From contig NZ_KB893717.1 in NCBI RefSeq assembly GCF_000374165.1, forward strand, positions 62,001-126,000: a stretch of DNA of 64,000 nucleotides. Direction: 5' to 3'. Made by a program: the position numbers and the translations under genes. Below are positions 19,317-27,856 of this stretch, piece after piece (position 1 is the first letter of the stretch; each line of letters opens with the position of its first letter). The DNA is from Parafrankia elaeagni (GTDB lineage Bacteria > Actinomycetota > Actinomycetes > Frankiales > Frankiaceae). The notes under the pieces were generated by a model. The model was not told where the DNA came from, ran no database searches, and worked only from the letters and a program-made list of their open reading frames with translations.

Positions 19317-20261
19317 ATGCCCACCGAGTCACCACAGACCGGACCCACCCACGTCGTCGACATGCCCGCGCCGAGCGTGGGCGAACATCCCGCGAAGAAC
19401 GCCTCCGGCCTCGTCATGCTGCTCGCCGGGCTGGTCGGTCTGCTGGTCGGAATCGCGGTCGCGGTGCTGGGCATCGTGCTCGCGGCCGGCGACCACGCCG
19501 TGCCGGGCGCCGTCCTCGTGGTCGTCGGCGTGCTCGGCGTCATCGCCGTGCTCATCTCGCTGTGCGGCCTCACGGCGGTCTCCCCCGGGGAGGCGCGCGT
19601 CGTCGCGCTGTTCGGCCGGTACGTCGGAACGGTGCGGACCACCGGCCTGCGCTGGGTGAACCCGTTCACGACCCGGCGGAAGGTCTCGACCCGGATCCGC
19701 AACCACGAGAGCGGCGTGGCCAAGGTCAACGACGCGGACGGGAACCCGATCGAGATCTCGGCCGTCGTGGTCTGGCAGGTCAGGGACACCGCGCAGGCAG
19801 TGTTCGAGGTGGACGACTTCGTCGAGTTCGTGGCCATCCAGTCCGAGACGGCGGTCCGGCACATCGCGACCAGCTACCCCTACGACGCCGGGCCCGAGGT
19901 CATGTCGCTGCGTGACAACGCCGAGGAGATCACGGCACGGCTCTCCCAGGAGATCTCGACGCGGGTCGCCTCCGCCGGCGTACGGATCATCGAGTCCCGC
20001 ATCACCCGGCTCGCCTACGCGCCCGAGATCGCCCAGGCGATGCTGCGCCGCCAGCAGGCGGGAGCCGTCGTCGCGGCCCGGTCAAAGATCGTCGAAGGTG
20101 CTGTGGGGATGGTCGAGGCCGCGCTGGAGCGGCTCGACCGCGAGAACATCATCGAGCTGGACGAGGAACGGAAGGCAGCCATGGTGAGCAACCTGCTCGT
20201 GGTGCTGTGCAGCGAACAGTCCACCCAACCGGTCGTGAACGCCGGCACTCTCTACTCCTGA
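19317..20261 (+). CDS. SPFH/prohibitin-domain (band 7, slipin-like) membrane protein
   Basis: 314 aa. Two adjacent hydrophobic segments lie at residues about 30-85 ([27 protein letters not shown] and [20 protein letters not shown]). The SPFH domain follows from [20 protein letters not shown] to about 250, including [23 protein letters not shown] and a coiled, charged segment ([22 protein letters not shown]). Such proteins form membrane-bound ring or scaffold oligomers. The start ATG 19317 has GGAGG upstream. It is followed after 21 bases by an RHH protein and then GPP34, probably one operon. Confidence 0.92.
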   Translation: MPTESPQTGPTHVVDMPAPSVGEHPAKNASGLVMLLAGLVGLLVGIAVAVLGIVLAAGDHAVPGAVLVVVGVLGVIAVLISLCGLTAVSPGEARVVALFGRYVGTVRTTGLRWVNPFTTRRKVSTRIRNHESGVAKVNDADGNPIEISAVVVWQVRDTAQAVFEVDDFVEFVAIQSETAVRHIATSYPYDAGPEVMSLRDNAEEITARLSQEISTRVASAGVRIIESRITRLAYAPEIAQAMLRRQQAGAVVAARSKIVEGAVGMVEAALERLDRENIIELDEERKAAMVSNLLVVLCSEQSTQPVVNAGTLYS

Positions 20262-20282
20262 GCCTCGGAGCCAGCAAACGCC

Positions 20283-20636
20283 GTGGTCGAACGCAAGAAG
20301 ATTCTGCTGCGCCTCGATCCCGCCGTGCACGACGCACTGGCGCGCTGGGCATCGGACGAGCTGCGCAGCACCAACGCCCAGATCGAGCACCTGCTGCGCG
20401 CGGCGCTCGCCGCACGCGGCCGGCTCCCCCGGGACGTCGGGGCCATCCCCCGGCGGGGCCGGCCCCGCCACGAGACCGAGACCAAGCCCGTGCCCCAGAC
20501 CGAGACCGAGCCCGAGGCCAAGCCCGAGACCGAGACCGAGACCGAGACCGCGGCCGAGACCGAGACCGAGCCCGCGGCCGGCAGCCCCGAAGAAGGAAAC
20601 CCGGGGCCGGCCCGCCGGGGCCGGCCGGAGCAGTAG
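20283..20636 (+). CDS. ribbon-helix-helix (Arc-like) protein with Glu/Thr repeat tail
   Basis: 117 aa. Residues 1-45 match an Arc-type RHH fold: KKILLRLDPAVHDALARWASDELRSTNAQIEHLLRAAL. Residues 60-100 are a low-complexity tail of E-T, K-P and A-E units (GAGACC hexamers in the DNA, about 20470-20575), ending in a basic GRP element. RHH proteins normally bind palindromic operators, and the adjacent 16-bp palindrome is a natural candidate. The start is GTG at 20283. The gene sits between SPFH (21 bases) and GPP34 (10 bases). Confidence 0.85.
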   Translation: MVERKKILLRLDPAVHDALARWASDELRSTNAQIEHLLRAALAARGRLPRDVGAIPRRGRPRHETETKPVPQTETEPEAKPETETETETAAETETEPAAGSPEEGNPGPARRGRPEQ

Positions 20637-20646
20637 GAGGCCCGTC

Positions 20647-21321
20647 GTGGAGCCACCCTCATCCCTGCCAGGCCAGCTTTTTCTGCTGGCCTACGATCTG
20701 GAGCGCGATCGCATGCGCCGATCGCCCCACCTCGGCCGTGCGCTGCGGGCGGCTGCCCTCACCGAGCTCCGCCAGCAGGGTGCGATCGCCGACGAGCGGG
20801 GCCGGGTCCGGCTCGTGCCCGCGTCCGCCGCCGGTCGGCATCCCCGGCCCGGGGCACCGGGCCGGGGAGGGCCCGGCCGCGACGCCCTGTCCGCGGCGGT
20901 GGCCGAGGAGATCAGCGCCCGGCAGCGGCCCCGCAAGTGGCGGCGCTGGGTGGACAGGAACCAGCGGGCGGCCGTGCGGACAGTACGGGAGGAGCTCTCA
21001 GCCGGGCACTGGATCAGGGTGGAGCACCGCCGGATCCTCGCAGTCATCCCCTCGACGGCTGTCACCGTGCGGGACAGGGCCATGGTGCGCCGACTCCACG
21101 GCACGGTGGACCAGGTGCTGCGGGTCGGTTCGAGCGCCGAGGCCGACCCGGTCGCCGCCAGCCTGGCGGCGCTCCTCGGGGCGGGAGAGATCGGCGCGCT
21201 TCGCGGCTGGCGGGCCCGGCGGGCCGTCCGGCACCGGCTTGCCGCGATGGAGCCGGTGGCCGGTCCCGCCGTCGCGGCGCTGCGCGCCGCCGTGCGTTCC
21301 CAGAAGTCCCAGGGTGCCTGA
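20647..21321 (+). CDS. GPP34 (GOLPH3-like) family phosphoprotein
   Basis: 224 aa. The N-terminal PGQLFLLAYDLERDRM, the AALTELRQQGAIADERGRV strand-helix unit, and helical repeats to the end fit actinobacterial GPP34 proteins, relatives of eukaryotic GOLPH3 that bind phosphoinositide membranes. Bacterial members have unknown roles and are common in multiple copies in actinomycetes. The start is GTG at 20647 after AGGAGG. It is the last gene of the SPFH set and convergent with uppP, with a strong inverted repeat between. Confidence 0.85.
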   Translation: MEPPSSLPGQLFLLAYDLERDRMRRSPHLGRALRAAALTELRQQGAIADERGRVRLVPASAAGRHPRPGAPGRGGPGRDALSAAVAEEISARQRPRKWRRWVDRNQRAAVRTVREELSAGHWIRVEHRRILAVIPSTAVTVRDRAMVRRLHGTVDQVLRVGSSAEADPVAASLAALLGAGEIGALRGWRARRAVRHRLAAMEPVAGPAVAALRAAVRSQKSQGA

Positions 21322-21346
21322 GCGCGTCCAGGCGGCCGGGATCAAC

Positions 21347-21391
21347 TCGGATCAGGCCGGATCAGATCCGATCAGGTCGGGCCTGATCCGA
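21347..21391. terminator. 12-bp inverted repeat between GPP34 and uppP
   Basis: TCGGATCAGGCC (21347-21358) pairs perfectly with GGCCTGATCCGA (21380-21391), with a 21-nt loop that itself repeats GATCAG/GATCCG units. It lies between convergent genes and abuts the uppP stop, so a bidirectional terminator is likely. Confidence 0.65.
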
Positions 21392-22228
21392 TCAGGTCGG
21401 GGAGATGAGGCCCGTTGCGAGCAGGAAGAGAAGGATCGATCCGAGGGCGAGGCGGTAGATGATGAAGACACTGTAGCTGTGCCGCGCGACGAACTTCAGC
21501 AGCCAGGCGATCGCGACGTAGGCCGTCAGGAAACTGACCACGGTCGCGGTGATGGTGACCGTCCAGCCGACCCCGTTGGCGATGTTGGACGACTCGGTCA
21601 CGACCTGGAGCAGCGCGGCGGCGAACAGCGCCGGGATCGAGAGGAAGAACGACAGCCTGGTCACCGTGACCCGATCGATTCCACGGAACAGGCCGGCGGA
21701 CATCGTCGAACCGGAACGCGAGATCCCGGGAATCAGGGCCATGCACTGGACGACACCGATCACCAGGGTGTCCTTCCAGGTGACGTCCTCCTCGTGCCGC
21801 TTCTGGGTGGCGACGTGATCGGCGTAGGCCATAACCCCGCTCCAGCCGATCAGCGCCAGGCTGACAAACCACAGGCTCCGCAGTGTGGTCTCGATCTGAT
21901 CTTTGAACAGCAGACCGACGATCCCGATCGGAATGGAGCCGACGATCACCGCTGTGCCGAACCGAAAGTCGGGGTGATCACGGTACTCTGGCCTGGTCAG
22001 GCCCCGGGCCATGGCGGCGATGATGCGCTGGAAATCGCGCCGGAGGTAGAGCAGGGTGGCGAATACCGCGCCAACCTGGATGATCGCCGTGAATGCAGTG
22101 ATGTCCGGGTCGTCGATCTTGTGGCCGAGCGCCTTCTCCAGGATTGTCAGGTGGCCGGTGCTGGAGACCGGGAGGAACTCCGTCAGCCCTTCGACCGCAC
22201 CGAGAAAAACCGCTTCGACGATATTCAT
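21392..22228 (-). CDS. uppP: undecaprenyl-diphosphatase
   Basis: 278 aa, the usual length. It recycles undecaprenyl pyrophosphate to undecaprenyl phosphate for cell-wall synthesis and can give bacitracin tolerance. Diagnostic motifs are EGLTEFLPVSSTGHL (residues about 11-25), and PGISRSGSTM in the second repeat with the catalytic Arg/Ser region; about eight TM segments. The start ATG 22228 follows GAAGGG; frames extending to 22297 add a non-conserved Arg-rich stretch. Monocistronic. Confidence 0.97.
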   Translation of the reverse strand: MNIVEAVFLGAVEGLTEFLPVSSTGHLTILEKALGHKIDDPDITAFTAIIQVGAVFATLLYLRRDFQRIIAAMARGLTRPEYRDHPDFRFGTAVIVGSIPIGIVGLLFKDQIETTLRSLWFVSLALIGWSGVMAYADHVATQKRHEEDVTWKDTLVIGVVQCMALIPGISRSGSTMSAGLFRGIDRVTVTRLSFFLSIPALFAAALLQVVTESSNIANGVGWTVTITATVVSFLTAYVAIAWLLKFVARHSYSVFIIYRLALGSILLFLLATGLISPT

Positions 22229-22560
22229 TCCAGCCCTTCCTCGGCACCACCTGCGACCGGCGGACCGCCAGGAGTGTATGCCGGGAAAGATCGGCAATTG
22301 ACACGGGGTCTACCGGGCACGCCCCGCCTGGCAGCGCTCACCGGACCTGCGGGCCGCACGCCGCGGCCATCGGCACGGACCCACACGCCTTCTCCGCCCC
22401 GTCCGCCCCGCCCCGTCCGCCCCGCCCCGTCCGCCCCGTCCGCCCCGCGCATCCATCCGCGCATCCATCCGCGCATCCGTCCGGGGGCAGCCCAGCACTA
22501 CCGTGGCGTGCCGGTCGGTTCGGCCGCCTCGCGGTCCCGACGCGGCTCCACCCACCGGAA
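22229..22560. other. intergenic region with short tandem repeats
   Basis: Upstream of uppP and of the TetR gene. It contains a CCCCGTCCGC-rich tract (22395-22448) followed by a 12-nt unit GCATCCATCCGC present twice exactly and once degenerate (22449-22484). No gene is recognised. Confidence 0.55.
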
Positions 22561-22572
22561 CGGCGCGCAGAA

Positions 22573-22603
22573 TATACTTCTTATCCGCAGAGAAGAACGT
22601 TCT
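22573..22603 (+). promoter_or_regulatory. -10 element and palindromic operator of the TetR gene
   Basis: TATACT at 22573-22578 fits a -10 box. Sixteen bases on is the perfect palindrome AGAACGTTCT (22594-22603), about where transcription should begin, so autorepression is plausible. The 10-mer GAAGAACGTT (22592-22601) recurs at the acyl-CoA dehydrogenase promoter. Confidence 0.5.
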
Positions 22604-22640
22604 CGCCCTGCCCGCATCTCGGACCCAGAAGGACAGCGAC

Positions 22641-23303
22641 GTGAGCGACACTGTCGGAGTGGAATGGGAGGATGCGCCGGCTTCGGTACGCGCCGCCGTC
22701 GACCGGGCGCTGAACCGGCACCAGCGGGACGCGTTGACCGAGGTCGAGCAGATTCTCAACGCCGCCCTCCGGGTCGCCGTCCGGGTCGCCCCCGCCGACC
22801 CCAAGGTCGCCGACATCGTGGCCGAGGCCGGGACCTCCAACCAGACCTTCTACCGCTACTTCGCGGGCAAGAACGATCTCATGCACGCGGTGCTCGAACG
22901 GGGCATCGTGCTGGTCCGCTCCTACCTGCGCCACCAGATGGCGAAGAAGCCGGATCCCGCCGGGCAGCTGACCGCCTGGGTGGAGGGCATGATCGCCCAG
23001 ATCACCCGACCGGCGGTGGCCCAGCAGGGCATCACCGTCAACCGGCTGCTCGCCCGGGCCGGGGAGTCGATACCGGGGCGGGCGACGCTCGACGAGCAGC
23101 TCGGCGAACTCCTCATCCCCCCGCTGACCGCGGCCGGCCGAGCCCGTCCGGATCTTGACGCGCGGGTCATCCAGGATGCGGTGCTCGGCACCATGCAGCG
23201 CCATGTCGGGCCCGGCACGATGCCCAGCGAGGACGAACAGCGCCATCTGGTCGGCTTCTGCGTCTCCGTCATCGGCCCGGCGCCGCGGCCGCCCGCCGAC
23301 TGA
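22641..23303 (+). CDS. TetR-family transcriptional regulator
   Basis: 220 aa. HTH at about residues 45-85: PKVADIVAEAGTSNQTFYRYFAGKNDLMHAV, the classic TetR recognition helix and wing. The C-terminal ligand-binding domain shows no named subfamily motif. The GTG at 22641 lies 7 bases after AGAAGGA; longer in-frame starts precede the likely operator and are less plausible. It sits just upstream of and codirectional with the acyl-CoA catabolic cluster, sharing a motif with its promoter, so it probably controls that cluster in response to an acyl-CoA. Confidence 0.88.
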   Translation: MSDTVGVEWEDAPASVRAAVDRALNRHQRDALTEVEQILNAALRVAVRVAPADPKVADIVAEAGTSNQTFYRYFAGKNDLMHAVLERGIVLVRSYLRHQMAKKPDPAGQLTAWVEGMIAQITRPAVAQQGITVNRLLARAGESIPGRATLDEQLGELLIPPLTAAGRARPDLDARVIQDAVLGTMQRHVGPGTMPSEDEQRHLVGFCVSVIGPAPRPPAD

Positions 23304-23538
23304 GTCCCGGTCCGACCTCGACACCAGACAACCACCCTCGGTCACAGGTGACTGTCGCCCCCGCGACCGAGGCCGTGTCCGCCGAGGACCTGCCGCATCG
23401 CGCCGAGCCGGCGATGTACGCGGCGAAGGCACGGCGCTCCGGGTCACCGGCCGTCTACACACCAGCACTGGACTCTCCCGGCCGACCTCCGCGTGACCGC
23501 CACGAAGATCCAAGACCCTCGTTCCGGGATATCGGAAG

Positions 23539-23568
23539 TTGTGTTCCGAGTATGAAGAACGTTATTCT
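23539..23568 (+). promoter_or_regulatory. promoter and operator candidate of the acyl-CoA cluster
   Basis: TTGTGT (23539-23544) and TATTCT (23563-23568) are 18 bases apart. The 10-mer GAAGAACGTT (23554-23563), also present at the TetR promoter, lies in the spacer and is part of an AGAA-N5-TTCT dyad. This fits repression by the neighbouring TetR protein. Confidence 0.5.
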
Positions 23569-23593
23569 GGCGACGCTGAGAGGAGCGCCGACG

Positions 23594-24895
23594 ATGTCGT
23601 GGGATTTCGAAACGGAGCCCGAGTACCAGGCGCAGCTGGACTGGGCCAACACCTTCGTCCGTGAGGAGGTCGAGCCCCTCGACCTCGCCTGGCCGAACCT
23701 GCAGTTCGTGCCGCCGGACGACAATCTCCGGCGGGTCATCACCCCGCTGCGCGAACAGGTCAAGGCGCGCGGGCTGTGGGCCACCCACCTCGGGCCGGAG
23801 CTGGGCGGCCAGGGGCACGGGCAGCTCAAGCTGTCGCTGCTGAACGAGATTCTCGGCCGGTCCAGCTGGGCGCCGCTGATCTTCGGCTGCCAGGCGCCGG
23901 ACACCGGCAACGCCGAGATCATCGCGCACTACGGCACGGAGGCGCAGAAGAAGCAGTACCTGCAGCCGCTGCTGGACGGCGAGTGCTTCTCGTCCTACTC
24001 GATGACCGAGCCCCAGGCCGGTTCCGACCCGACGCAGTTCACCTGCCGCGCGGAGCGCGACGGTGACGGCTGGGTCATCAACGGCTGGAAGTTCTTCTCC
24101 TCGAACGCCAGCACCGCACGCTTCGTGATCGTCATGGTGGTCACCAACCCGGACGTGAGCGCCTACCACGGCATGTCGATGTTCCTGGTGCCGACCGACA
24201 CCCCGGGCATCAACATCGTGCGCAACGTCGGGCTCCCGGGCGAGCCGCTGGGTGAGGGCCACCATGCCCTCATCCACTACGAGAACGTGCGGGTTCCCAA
24301 CGAGGCGCTGCTGGGCGGCGAGGGCCAGGCGTTCGCGATCGCGCAGACCCGCCTCGGCGGCGGGCGGATCCACCACGCGATGCGCACGATCGGCCTCGCG
24401 CAGAAGGCGCTGGACATGATGTGCGAGCGGGCGCTGAGCCGGCGCACCCAGGGCAGCCTGCTGTCGGAGAAGCAGTTCGTCCAGGGCTTCATCGCCGACT
24501 CGTACGCCCAGCTCAAGCAGTTCCGGCTGCTCGTGATCCACACCGCGTGGTCGATCGACAAGCACAACGACTACCGCAAGGTCCGCAAGGACATCGCCAC
24601 CGTGAAGGTCGTGATGCCCTCGGTCCTGCACGACATCGCCGCGCGCTCGCTGCAGGTCCACGGCGCGCTGGGCGCCAGCAACGAGATGCCGTTCCACCAG
24701 ATGATCATGGGTGGCTTCGTCATGGGTCTCGCCGACGGGCCGACCGAGGTGCACAAGGTCACCGTCGCGAAGCAGGTCCTGCGGGACTACAAGCCCAGCG
24801 ACGACCTGTGGCCCACCGAGCACCTGCCCAGGCGCCTCGCCGCCGCCCGGGAGAAGTACGCCGAGTTCCTGGACACAGAAGTGGGGAACCTGTGA
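23594..24895 (+). CDS. acyl-CoA dehydrogenase family protein
   Basis: 433 aa. FAD-dependent alpha,beta-dehydrogenation of an acyl-CoA. Visible features: YSMTEPQAGSDPTQFTCRAERDGDGWVING (FAD and acyl binding), EPLGEGHHALIHYENVRVP, the Arg-rich RTQGSLLSEKQFVQ segment, and LQVHGALGASNEMPFHQM in the C-terminal helical domain. This is the FadE-like class found with APH-type partners. The ATG 23594 follows GAGAGGAG; the longer frame upstream crosses the promoter. The stop overlaps the next start (GTGA). Confidence 0.93.
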   Translation: MSWDFETEPEYQAQLDWANTFVREEVEPLDLAWPNLQFVPPDDNLRRVITPLREQVKARGLWATHLGPELGGQGHGQLKLSLLNEILGRSSWAPLIFGCQAPDTGNAEIIAHYGTEAQKKQYLQPLLDGECFSSYSMTEPQAGSDPTQFTCRAERDGDGWVINGWKFFSSNASTARFVIVMVVTNPDVSAYHGMSMFLVPTDTPGINIVRNVGLPGEPLGEGHHALIHYENVRVPNEALLGGEGQAFAIAQTRLGGGRIHHAMRTIGLAQKALDMMCERALSRRTQGSLLSEKQFVQGFIADSYAQLKQFRLLVIHTAWSIDKHNDYRKVRKDIATVKVVMPSVLHDIAARSLQVHGALGASNEMPFHQMIMGGFVMGLADGPTEVHKVTVAKQVLRDYKPSDDLWPTEHLPRRLAAAREKYAEFLDTEVGNL

Positions 24896-25917
24896 CGATC
24901 GACGTCGACCGACTCACCCACTGGCTTGACGAGACCGGGCTCCCCGGCAGGGGCGAGCCCCTCGAGCACCGCTACGTCTCCGGCGGCACCCAGAACGAGA
25001 TCTACGAGATCCGCCGCGGTGACCTGCACGGCGCCCTGCGGATCCCGCCCGCCGGCGCCCCGGCCAGCCGCGACGCGGGCATCCTGCGGGAGTGGCGCAT
25101 CATCGAGGCGCTGGACGGGACGGACGTCCCGCACACCGAGGCCATCGGCATGTGCGAGGACCCCTCGGTGCTCGGCCGAACCTTCTACATCATGGGCTTC
25201 GTCGACGGCTGGTCCCCGATGGACCAGCGCGGCGTCTGGCCCGAGCCGTTCAACTCCGACCTGGAGGCCCGCAAGGGGCTGTCCTACCAGCTCACCGAGG
25301 GCATCGCCCTGCTGTCGAAGGTGGACTGGAAGGCGCGGGGCCTGGAGGGCCTCGGCCGGCCCGACGGCTTCCACGACCGCCAGGTCGACCGCTGGACGGC
25401 CTTCCTGGAGCGGATCAAGAAGCGGGAGCTTCCCGGCTTCGACACCGCCGCCTCCTGGCTGCGCAAGAACCGGCCGATCGACTACATCCCCGGCCTCATG
25501 CACGGCGACTACCAGTTCGCGAACGTGATGTTCCGGCACGGCGCGCCGGCGAAGCTCGCCGCCATCGTCGACTGGGAGATGGGCACGGTCGGCGACCCCA
25601 AGCTCGACCTGGCCTGGATGCTGCAGAGCTGGCCGGAGGACACCAGCTCCCCGGAGCTCACCGGCAAGGGGTACGCCGACCTCTACGCGATGCCGACCCG
25701 TTCGGAGCTGCTCACGCACTACGCCGAGGTCTCCGGCCGGCAGGTGGACGACTTCGACTACTACCGGATCCTCGCCAAGTTCAAGATGGCCATCGTGCTG
25801 GAGCAGGGCTACCAGCGGGCCGGCGACGACGTGAAGCTCCAGACGTTCGGGCCGATCGTGCTCACCGCGATGAAGGACGCCGCGGACCTCGCCGAGTCGA
25901 CGGACTACAAGTCATGA
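24892..25917 (+). CDS. APH/choline-kinase-fold phosphotransferase family protein
   Basis: 341 aa. The N-lobe loop (VSGGTQNEIYEIRRGD) and C-lobe motifs LMHGDYQFANVMF and IVDWEMGTVGDPKLDLAW (catalytic and metal Asp) are intact. It is coupled by 4-nt overlaps to the acyl-CoA dehydrogenase before it and the crotonase after it. This resembles ACAD10/11 logic, where the kinase phosphorylates a hydroxyacyl-CoA before elimination and oxidation. Substrate inferred, not shown. It is a paralogue of the gene at 7098. Confidence 0.9.
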   Translation: MTIDVDRLTHWLDETGLPGRGEPLEHRYVSGGTQNEIYEIRRGDLHGALRIPPAGAPASRDAGILREWRIIEALDGTDVPHTEAIGMCEDPSVLGRTFYIMGFVDGWSPMDQRGVWPEPFNSDLEARKGLSYQLTEGIALLSKVDWKARGLEGLGRPDGFHDRQVDRWTAFLERIKKRELPGFDTAASWLRKNRPIDYIPGLMHGDYQFANVMFRHGAPAKLAAIVDWEMGTVGDPKLDLAWMLQSWPEDTSSPELTGKGYADLYAMPTRSELLTHYAEVSGRQVDDFDYYRILAKFKMAIVLEQGYQRAGDDVKLQTFGPIVLTAMKDAADLAESTDYKS

Positions 25918-26714
25918 CCGAGGCTCCCGAGACCCCCGAGCTCGTCACCGAGCGAGTCGGTTCGACGCTCGTCATCCGGATCAACCGGCCGGAGGCCCGT
26001 AACGCCCTGACCCCCTCGCTCCTGGCCGCGATCGGCTCCGCCGTGCTGCAGGCCGAGAACGACCCGGAGATCCGGGTGGCCGTCCTCACCGCCACCGGTG
26101 AGAAGGCGTTCTGCGTGGGCATGGACCTCAAGGCCTTCGCGCGGGGAGGGAGCTTCGACTCCTCCCAGGCCGCGGACAAGGAGGGCCGGGCGGCCTTTGA
26201 CCGGCTGACGACCGGGGACGTCCGCGTTCCCGTCATCGCCGCGGCGAACGGCACGGCGGTCGGCGGCGGCTTCGAGCTGCTGCTGGCCAGTGACCTCGTG
26301 GTGGCCTCCTCGGCGGCGAAGTTCGGCCTGCCCGAGGTGAAGCTGGGCCTGTTCGCCGCGGGCGGCGGGGCGGTCGCGCTCGCCAGCCGGCTTCCGCTGG
26401 CGGTCGCACTGGAGCTCACGCTCACCGGCAGCAGCTTCGACGCGGCCCGCGCCCAGCAGCTCGGGCTCGTCAACGCGGTGGTCGAGCCGGCGAAGGTGCT
26501 GGAGACAGCCCTGGAGTTCGCCGCGAAGATCGCCGCCAACGGCCCGCTGGCCGTCGCCGCCACGAAGGAGATCGTCCGACTGGCCGCGGAGGACCCCGGG
26601 CGAGCCCGGACACGGTCCGCCGAGCTGTCCGCCATCGTCTTCCCGAGCGAGGACGCGAAGGAGGGCGCGGCGGCGTTCATCGAGCGGCGCCCCGCGCAGT
26701 GGAAGGGACGCTGA
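25914..26714 (+). CDS. enoyl-CoA hydratase/isomerase (crotonase) family protein
   Basis: 266 aa. Oxyanion-hole motifs of the crotonase fold are visible (EKAFCVGMDLKAFARGG and NGTAVGGGFELLLASDLVVAS), then AAKFGLPEVKLGLFAAGGGAVAL. The second catalytic Glu position (LPEVKLGL) is kept. It probably hydrates or isomerises the enoyl-CoA made by the adjacent dehydrogenase. ATGA overlap with the upstream gene; the MDR gene begins 51 bases later. Confidence 0.92.
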   Translation: MTEAPETPELVTERVGSTLVIRINRPEARNALTPSLLAAIGSAVLQAENDPEIRVAVLTATGEKAFCVGMDLKAFARGGSFDSSQAADKEGRAAFDRLTTGDVRVPVIAAANGTAVGGGFELLLASDLVVASSAAKFGLPEVKLGLFAAGGGAVALASRLPLAVALELTLTGSSFDAARAQQLGLVNAVVEPAKVLETALEFAAKIAANGPLAVAATKEIVRLAAEDPGRARTRSAELSAIVFPSEDAKEGAAAFIERRPAQWKGR

Positions 26715-26765
26715 TGCCGCGGCCGGTGCCCGTGCCCGGGCCCACACCCGCCGGGCGGGCCTGAG

Positions 26766-27749
26766 ATGCTGGCCGCGGTCTGCCGGGAGTACGGCGGGCC
26801 GGAGGTGGTGCGGGTCGAGGAGTTCCCGACGCCCGTGCCCGGCCCCGGCCAGGTCGCCGTGCGGGTGCGCGCGGCGGCCGTGAACTTCTCGGACGTCCTG
26901 CTGGTCGCCGGTGAGTACCAGGTGAAGGTCCCGCCGCCGTTCGTCCCGGGCAGCGAGTACGCCGGCGTCGTCGAGACCCTCGGCGAGGGCGTGACCGGCA
27001 TCGCGCCCGGCGACCGGGTGTTCGGCACCGGCATGGTCGGCGCCTTCGGGGAGGTGGCCGTCGGCCGCGCCGAAGGCGTCACCCGCACACCGGAAGGCAT
27101 CTCCGACACCGTGGCGGCCGCGTTCGGCGTCGCGCACCGCACCTCATACCACATGCTCCGGTCGGTGGCCCGACTCCAGCCGGGCGAGCAGCTCGTCGTG
27201 CTCGGCGCCGGCGGCGGGGTGGGACTCGCAGCCGTGCAGATCGGGGTGGCGCTCGGCGCGACGGTGACCGCCGTGGCGTCGTCACCGGCGAAGCTGGAGG
27301 CGGCCGCCGCCAACGGCGCGACGCACCTCGTCGACCACCGCTCGACGGACCTGCGCAAGGCGCTGAAGGAGACCCTGCCCGACGGGGCGGACGTCGTCCT
27401 CGACCCGGTCGGGGGCGACCTCGCCGAGCCGGCGCTGCGCGCCCTGCGGTGGCGCGGCCGCTTCGTCACGGTCGGCTACGCCTCGGGGACGATCCCCCGG
27501 ATCCCGCTCAATCTGGTGCTGCTCAAGGGCATCGAGATCGGCGGCATGCAGCTGCGCGACCTGGGCACCCACGCTCCGGACGAGCTGGCGCGCAACGAGC
27601 GGGAGCTGATCGAGCTGTTCGCCGCCGGCAGGTTCACCCCACACATCGGCGCGACGTTCGCCTTCGCCGACAGCGCGGCGGCCCTGCGCCACGTCGCCGA
27701 CGGCCACGCCGTCGGCAAGACAGTGCTGGAGATCGCCGCCGGCGACTAG
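26766..27749 (+). CDS. NADPH:quinone oxidoreductase-like MDR protein
   Basis: 327 aa, zinc-free medium-chain dehydrogenase/reductase. It has the N-terminal GroES-like domain (VRVRAAAVNFSDVLLVAGEYQ, PFVPGSEYAGVV) and Rossmann fold (VVLGAGGGVGLAAVQIGVALGA), followed by DVVLDPVGGDLAEPALRAL. The zinc-binding Cys residues are absent, so it is quinone- or enoyl-reductase type using NADPH. It is the last gene of the acyl-CoA cluster and may reduce an enone or enoyl intermediate. Confidence 0.92.
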   Translation: MLAAVCREYGGPEVVRVEEFPTPVPGPGQVAVRVRAAAVNFSDVLLVAGEYQVKVPPPFVPGSEYAGVVETLGEGVTGIAPGDRVFGTGMVGAFGEVAVGRAEGVTRTPEGISDTVAAAFGVAHRTSYHMLRSVARLQPGEQLVVLGAGGGVGLAAVQIGVALGATVTAVASSPAKLEAAAANGATHLVDHRSTDLRKALKETLPDGADVVLDPVGGDLAEPALRALRWRGRFVTVGYASGTIPRIPLNLVLLKGIEIGGMQLRDLGTHAPDELARNERELIELFAAGRFTPHIGATFAFADSAAALRHVADGHAVGKTVLEIAAGD

Positions 27750-27787
27750 CCGGACCGGCGGCACGCCGGACCGGCGGCACGGAGTCG

Positions 27788-27834
27788 GGCCCGGCCCGGT
27801 GCCCTCACAACGAGGTGGGGCACCGGGCCGGGCC
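27788..27834. terminator. strong bidirectional terminator
   Basis: A perfect 17-bp inverted repeat (27788-27804 with 27818-27834, 13-nt loop) lies between the convergent MDR and amidohydrolase genes. It is the longest perfect dyad I found in the window. Confidence 0.85.
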
Positions 27835-27856
27835 GCCGTGTCTGCGGGGCCGTGTC

